64,000 bases of DNA from Kazachstania africana CBS 2517 (Eukaryota > Ascomycota > Saccharomycetes > Saccharomycetales > Saccharomycetaceae). Of this stretch, positions 61,335 through 64,000 are shown piece after piece. A program made the translations under genes and the position numbers. The number at the start of each line of letters is the position of its first letter. Within the stretch, counting starts at the first letter, position 1. The DNA is taken from assembly GCF_000304475.1 (NCBI RefSeq), contig NC_018940.1:1-64000 (forward strand). Reading direction: 5' to 3'. The notes beneath the pieces are model-generated. The model ran no database searches. It worked only from the letters and a program-made list of their open reading frames with translations, and was not told the origin of the DNA.

Positions 61335-62819
61335 TTAGGCATTCCCTATGTCGAACTGTGTGATGTACTTTCCATAAAATAGTATTTTCAGCCTGTTATA
61401 GAGGGGCGATTTGTATTCACTGTCTTTCGGAAGCCTTTCTACTATTCTACGGGCCAATTTTTCATCGACTTCAACGCCATGACTCTCAATTATACGTGAA
61501 ATCATGCTGAAATTTCCCGTGGACGCAAATGAGTGGATGAATGTGGTACAATCTTTGTCGGATATGTCATCTTCTACTAGCATATAAAATGAAGCCAAAT
61601 TTCTTGATTCTTCTCCATTGCTTCTAGTCTCCATTTTTACAATAGCATCTATAAAATGCGATTTTATAGAAAGGAATAATTTCATGTCATTATTTTCCTT
61701 CAGAATTCTCATTAGACTCAGGATTTCATTGTAATGAATACATAGGGGAGTTAAAAATTTTAATATTAGTAGTTTTGCTTTTCTAAGCGTGGAAGATGGT
61801 TGTTCAAGAATTGGCATTAGATCACTGATATAAATTATTTGTTTTTGTCTGCAGTATTTTTTATTTTTTGCTTGGGATTTTTCTCTGACTAAGTCCAGAT
61901 ATGAGGATATGGTAGAAATGCTAGGTATTATGTTATTTACAAATATTAACTTGTTCAAAAGATTTTTAGCAGTAGTAATGTCTTTGATTTTGGTATAATA
62001 GTGAATTAATTCTTCAATAATATAGGGTTTAAAGGATTCCGTGCAATGGTGTTCCAAGTGAAATTTCTCGTCTATGAGAAAGAATAATTCACTTAATGGT
62101 ATTGGTTTTACAGTATTCAACTGATTGAACGTATTCAACGCTTGGAAAAGTAATTTTTCCACCGTTCTAAATTGGTCTATGACCGAAAGTTCTATGTGCA
62201 TGGACATAGAGCCCAGAACTAACTTTAAGCCTTCAATAGAATGAGTGTGTTTTTGAAGTATTGAAAAATATGCATCCTCCAGAAAAATGCTCTTATCTGA
62301 ATTTAGCATGAAATAATCTAGTAGGGAATTCAATGCCAAAGGTTTGATCGCTTCCATTTCGCACTTACTTCTTGACATTAACTGAATTATTTCTTTAAAT
62401 TGTTGGTCATCACTTATATCATGTAAATGAAATTTTGGAATAGTATCATTAGATAATTGGCAAAGCTGGATTTTTCTCGTACTAAGGTTCAGATTGTAAT
62501 CATTTACCCATTTATGAAGACCAATATTTGAATTGAATTTGAGAGATATGGGAGTCAAAATGGTCTTGAAAGTTTTCGGATGCAATATTAATGAGGAGAA
62601 AATCGGTTTTCCATTGGCTATAGAAGTATTTCTTTGTTTATAACAAAGCCTGAATTGTTCAATTGGTGTGGCCCTGTAAAATGGATGGATCAATTTCTCA
62701 GGTGGTGGATTATATCTAAGAAAACCCTCCTTTCGACGTGGAGCGCTGTGAGATGCTCTAACTAACTTCAAGTACAGATTATTGTACCCAGTGTCACTTC
62801 CTATAGGCAATCTCTGCAT
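61335..62819 (-). CDS. AEP1: Mitochondrial ATP9 translation factor Aep1 (Nca1)
   Basis: 494 residues (S. cerevisiae 518) from the first ATG. It is a helical, PPR-like mitochondrial protein; the N-terminal part is basic (RASHSAPRRKEGFLRY) and can act as a presequence. Aep1 is needed for expression of the mitochondrial ATP9 (OLI1) mRNA, which codes for subunit 9 of ATP synthase. The assignment rests on gene order (YMR064W, between KAR5 and RIM9), size and general type; sequence similarity in this family is low. The downstream KAR5 starts 200 bp away on the same strand. Confidence 0.85.
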   Translation of the reverse strand: MQRLPIGSDTGYNNLYLKLVRASHSAPRRKEGFLRYNPPPEKLIHPFYRATPIEQFRLCYKQRNTSIANGKPIFSSLILHPKTFKTILTPISLKFNSNIGLHKWVNDYNLNLSTRKIQLCQLSNDTIPKFHLHDISDDQQFKEIIQLMSRSKCEMEAIKPLALNSLLDYFMLNSDKSIFLEDAYFSILQKHTHSIEGLKLVLGSMSMHIELSVIDQFRTVEKLLFQALNTFNQLNTVKPIPLSELFFLIDEKFHLEHHCTESFKPYIIEELIHYYTKIKDITTAKNLLNKLIFVNNIIPSISTISSYLDLVREKSQAKNKKYCRQKQIIYISDLMPILEQPSSTLRKAKLLILKFLTPLCIHYNEILSLMRILKENNDMKLFLSIKSHFIDAIVKMETRSNGEESRNLASFYMLVEDDISDKDCTTFIHSFASTGNFSMISRIIESHGVEVDEKLARRIVERLPKDSEYKSPLYNRLKILFYGKYITQFDIGNA

Positions 62820-63385
62820 AATGAAAGCGATTGCATCTATCTTGCTTCAGCACTAAAGCCCTCGAAGAGTCTTAATGTATTTCTTCTCGAAGAACTAAAT
62901 TGTTTCGCTATAAACAACCGTACATCCCATAACAAAGATAATGCCAACCAGTATATCAGAGTACTTCTGAAGCCACTGAAGCTTAATAAAGCTGGCGCTT
63001 GTGTAGAATTGGACCGTGAATTAGCAATACTATCCAAGTTGCTTCATGTATTTTATGTCTAGTTACTTCTTACACATGCAAATGGCACTTTCCACAGAGA
63101 AAACATTAAGTTAATATCTAGATTGAAATTTTTGGAATATTTATTATGTATACAATTTATATGAATCTTTAGGCAGAAATGACTATAAGAAATGCGAAAA
63201 TTCTTTTATCTTTACATATAAGGCTTGCTAGAAAGTTTTTACCAGCTCTTAGAAGCGATTTTTCTATACAGTAACTCACCACGTCTTTTATGGGATACAA
63301 AATTGTAATTTTTCAAAAATGGAGTACATACTGGAGAATAGTTCATTCTATGCATTCAGGTCAGCTCAATCTCGATTCCTCTAGC
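62820..63385. other. AEP1-RIM9 spacer with an ATG-less open frame
   Basis: The + frame 62766-63062 is open for 98 codons without ATG; 80 of these lie outside AEP1 and their composition looks coding (for example QYIRVLLKPLKLNKAGACVE). The minus strand of the same stretch is also open for 66 codons from a TTG. Neither has a good start, and S. cerevisiae has no gene here. It may be a relic or an unannotated spliced exon. The remaining 320 bp hold nothing I recognise. Confidence 0.35.
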
Positions 63386-64000
63386 CTATGCAAGAATGGA
63401 GCTTTCGTAAGTGGAACCTGGTCGAGCAAACCTTGTTTTTGGTACTGCAATTTCGCTCTGTGAATGTGTACTTTGAATAGCAACGCCATCCAAACCATTT
63501 ATTGAGTATGCTTCAATGGAAGATATTCTTTCCACCTCATTTTTCAATGCTTCGTAATTCCTTATAGAAACTGTTCTTCTGTAGGACCATAACATAGAAC
63601 AAACCGGAGCTATCATTATAACAGAAGAGAAGCCAAGCCAGCCAGGCCAACCTAAATGGTTTGCAAAGAGTAGTATGTCAACCAAGAAGGAGAAAAGGGA
63701 GAGTACAAAATCTGGTAGTGAAATCACTGCGCCGAGAAGAAGGAACCTAGGTTGTCTCCCAAGATCTGTAAAGTTAATAAATAACACAATAATCCATAAG
63801 ACCGTTGTATTTGCCAGGGCAAAGACATGAACTATTAACAGTTTAGATACTGGGAATTTTGAGCTTGAAGGTAACACGAGGGAAGCATCCTTATAGATCT
63901 CAGCATAACCAATATGTGGCTTAGTACAAAATTTGTTGGGCCCCAATATCTGACACCAGCCGAATACCCCATATGTCAATCCTCCATGAGTACAGAGTGC
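63386..64000 (-). CDS. RIM9: Rim9 (PalI-type) membrane protein, 5' end outside window
   Basis: The frame enters the window from its right edge without a start (the TTG at 63979 is internal), so the N terminus, including the first membrane segment, is missing. Visible are about 205 residues of the Sur7/PalI family: YGVFGWC with a second Cys shortly after, then three membrane segments (about 45-70, 80-100 and 110-130 of the visible part) and a hydrophilic Ser-rich tail. Rim9 helps the Rim21 alkaline-pH sensor reach the plasma membrane in the Rim101 pathway. Gene order after AEP1 matches YMR063W. S. cerevisiae Rim9 has 239 residues, so roughly 35 are missing here. Confidence 0.85.
   Translation of the reverse strand, partial: ALCTHGGLTYGVFGWCQILGPNKFCTKPHIGYAEIYKDASLVLPSSSKFPVSKLLIVHVFALANTTVLWIIVLFINFTDLGRQPRFLLLGAVISLPDFVLSLFSFLVDILLFANHLGWPGWLGFSSVIMIAPVCSMLWSYRRTVSIRNYEALKNEVERISSIEAYSINGLDGVAIQSTHSQSEIAVPKTRFARPGSTYESSILA

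Overview
The window is a stretch of a budding-yeast nuclear chromosome (family Saccharomycetaceae). Protein sequences and gene order match Saccharomyces cerevisiae closely. Genes that sit in two sister blocks of S. cerevisiae (chromosome IX right arm and chromosome XI) are interleaved here: HYR1, IRC24-like, LYS1, MGA2, YVH1, INA22 and DAL81 with URB1, PRP40 and CCE1. Expected neighbours such as RAM2, ATP7, ARC19 and SEC11 are absent. This is what differential gene loss after the whole-genome duplication would leave, so a Kazachstania- or Naumovozyma-like species is my best guess; the genus cannot be fixed from the sequence.

Positions 1 to about 23,800 look subtelomeric. The first 6 kb are G-poor and C-rich on the + strand, carry two families of long direct repeats and are interrupted by three 20-N assembly gaps. 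From 5.9 to 20.2 kb there are three diverged relics of a copia-type (Ty) retrotransposon, all on the minus strand, and possibly a fourth on the plus strand. Among them sit genes for secreted proteins: a preprotoxin-like ORF with two hydrophobic segments and three dibasic (Kex2-type) sites (7.0-8.0 kb), a truncated paralogue of it (10.5 kb), a second secreted Kex2-type precursor (14.7-15.6 kb) and a third secreted Cys-containing protein (17.4-18.2 kb). A diverged Bax-inhibitor (BXI1-like) membrane protein (20.3-21.0 kb) and a decayed unrecognised gene (22.1-23.7 kb) follow.

From 23.9 kb to the end the window is conserved core: HYR1, IRC24-like, LYS1, MGA2, YVH1, a Myb/SANT-like gene, URB1, INA22, DAL81, PRP40, CCE1, a SIS2/VHS3-type gene, TIM10, GPA1, AVO2, UBX4, SOV1, KAR5, AEP1 and part of RIM9. 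The last block (AVO2 to RIM9) follows S. cerevisiae YMR068W-YMR063W in unbroken order. A 2.6-kb gap after YVH1 holds a possible spliced, broken gene.

Several promoters carry recognisable sites that fit the gene's job: a Lys14 site before LYS1, RRPE plus PAC before YVH1 and URB1, a Tbf1-type inverted pair between MGA2 and YVH1, and pheromone response elements before GPA1 and KAR5. The most notable observations are the secreted toxin-like family in the subtelomere, a CCE1 orthologue that has lost its catalytic acidic residues, a BXI1-like protein without the conserved acidic residues, a possible small secreted peptide between AVO2 and UBX4, and the spliced relic beside YVH1. Several apparent ORF starts in this window are TTG or GTG; I give the first ATG wherever that changes the gene.
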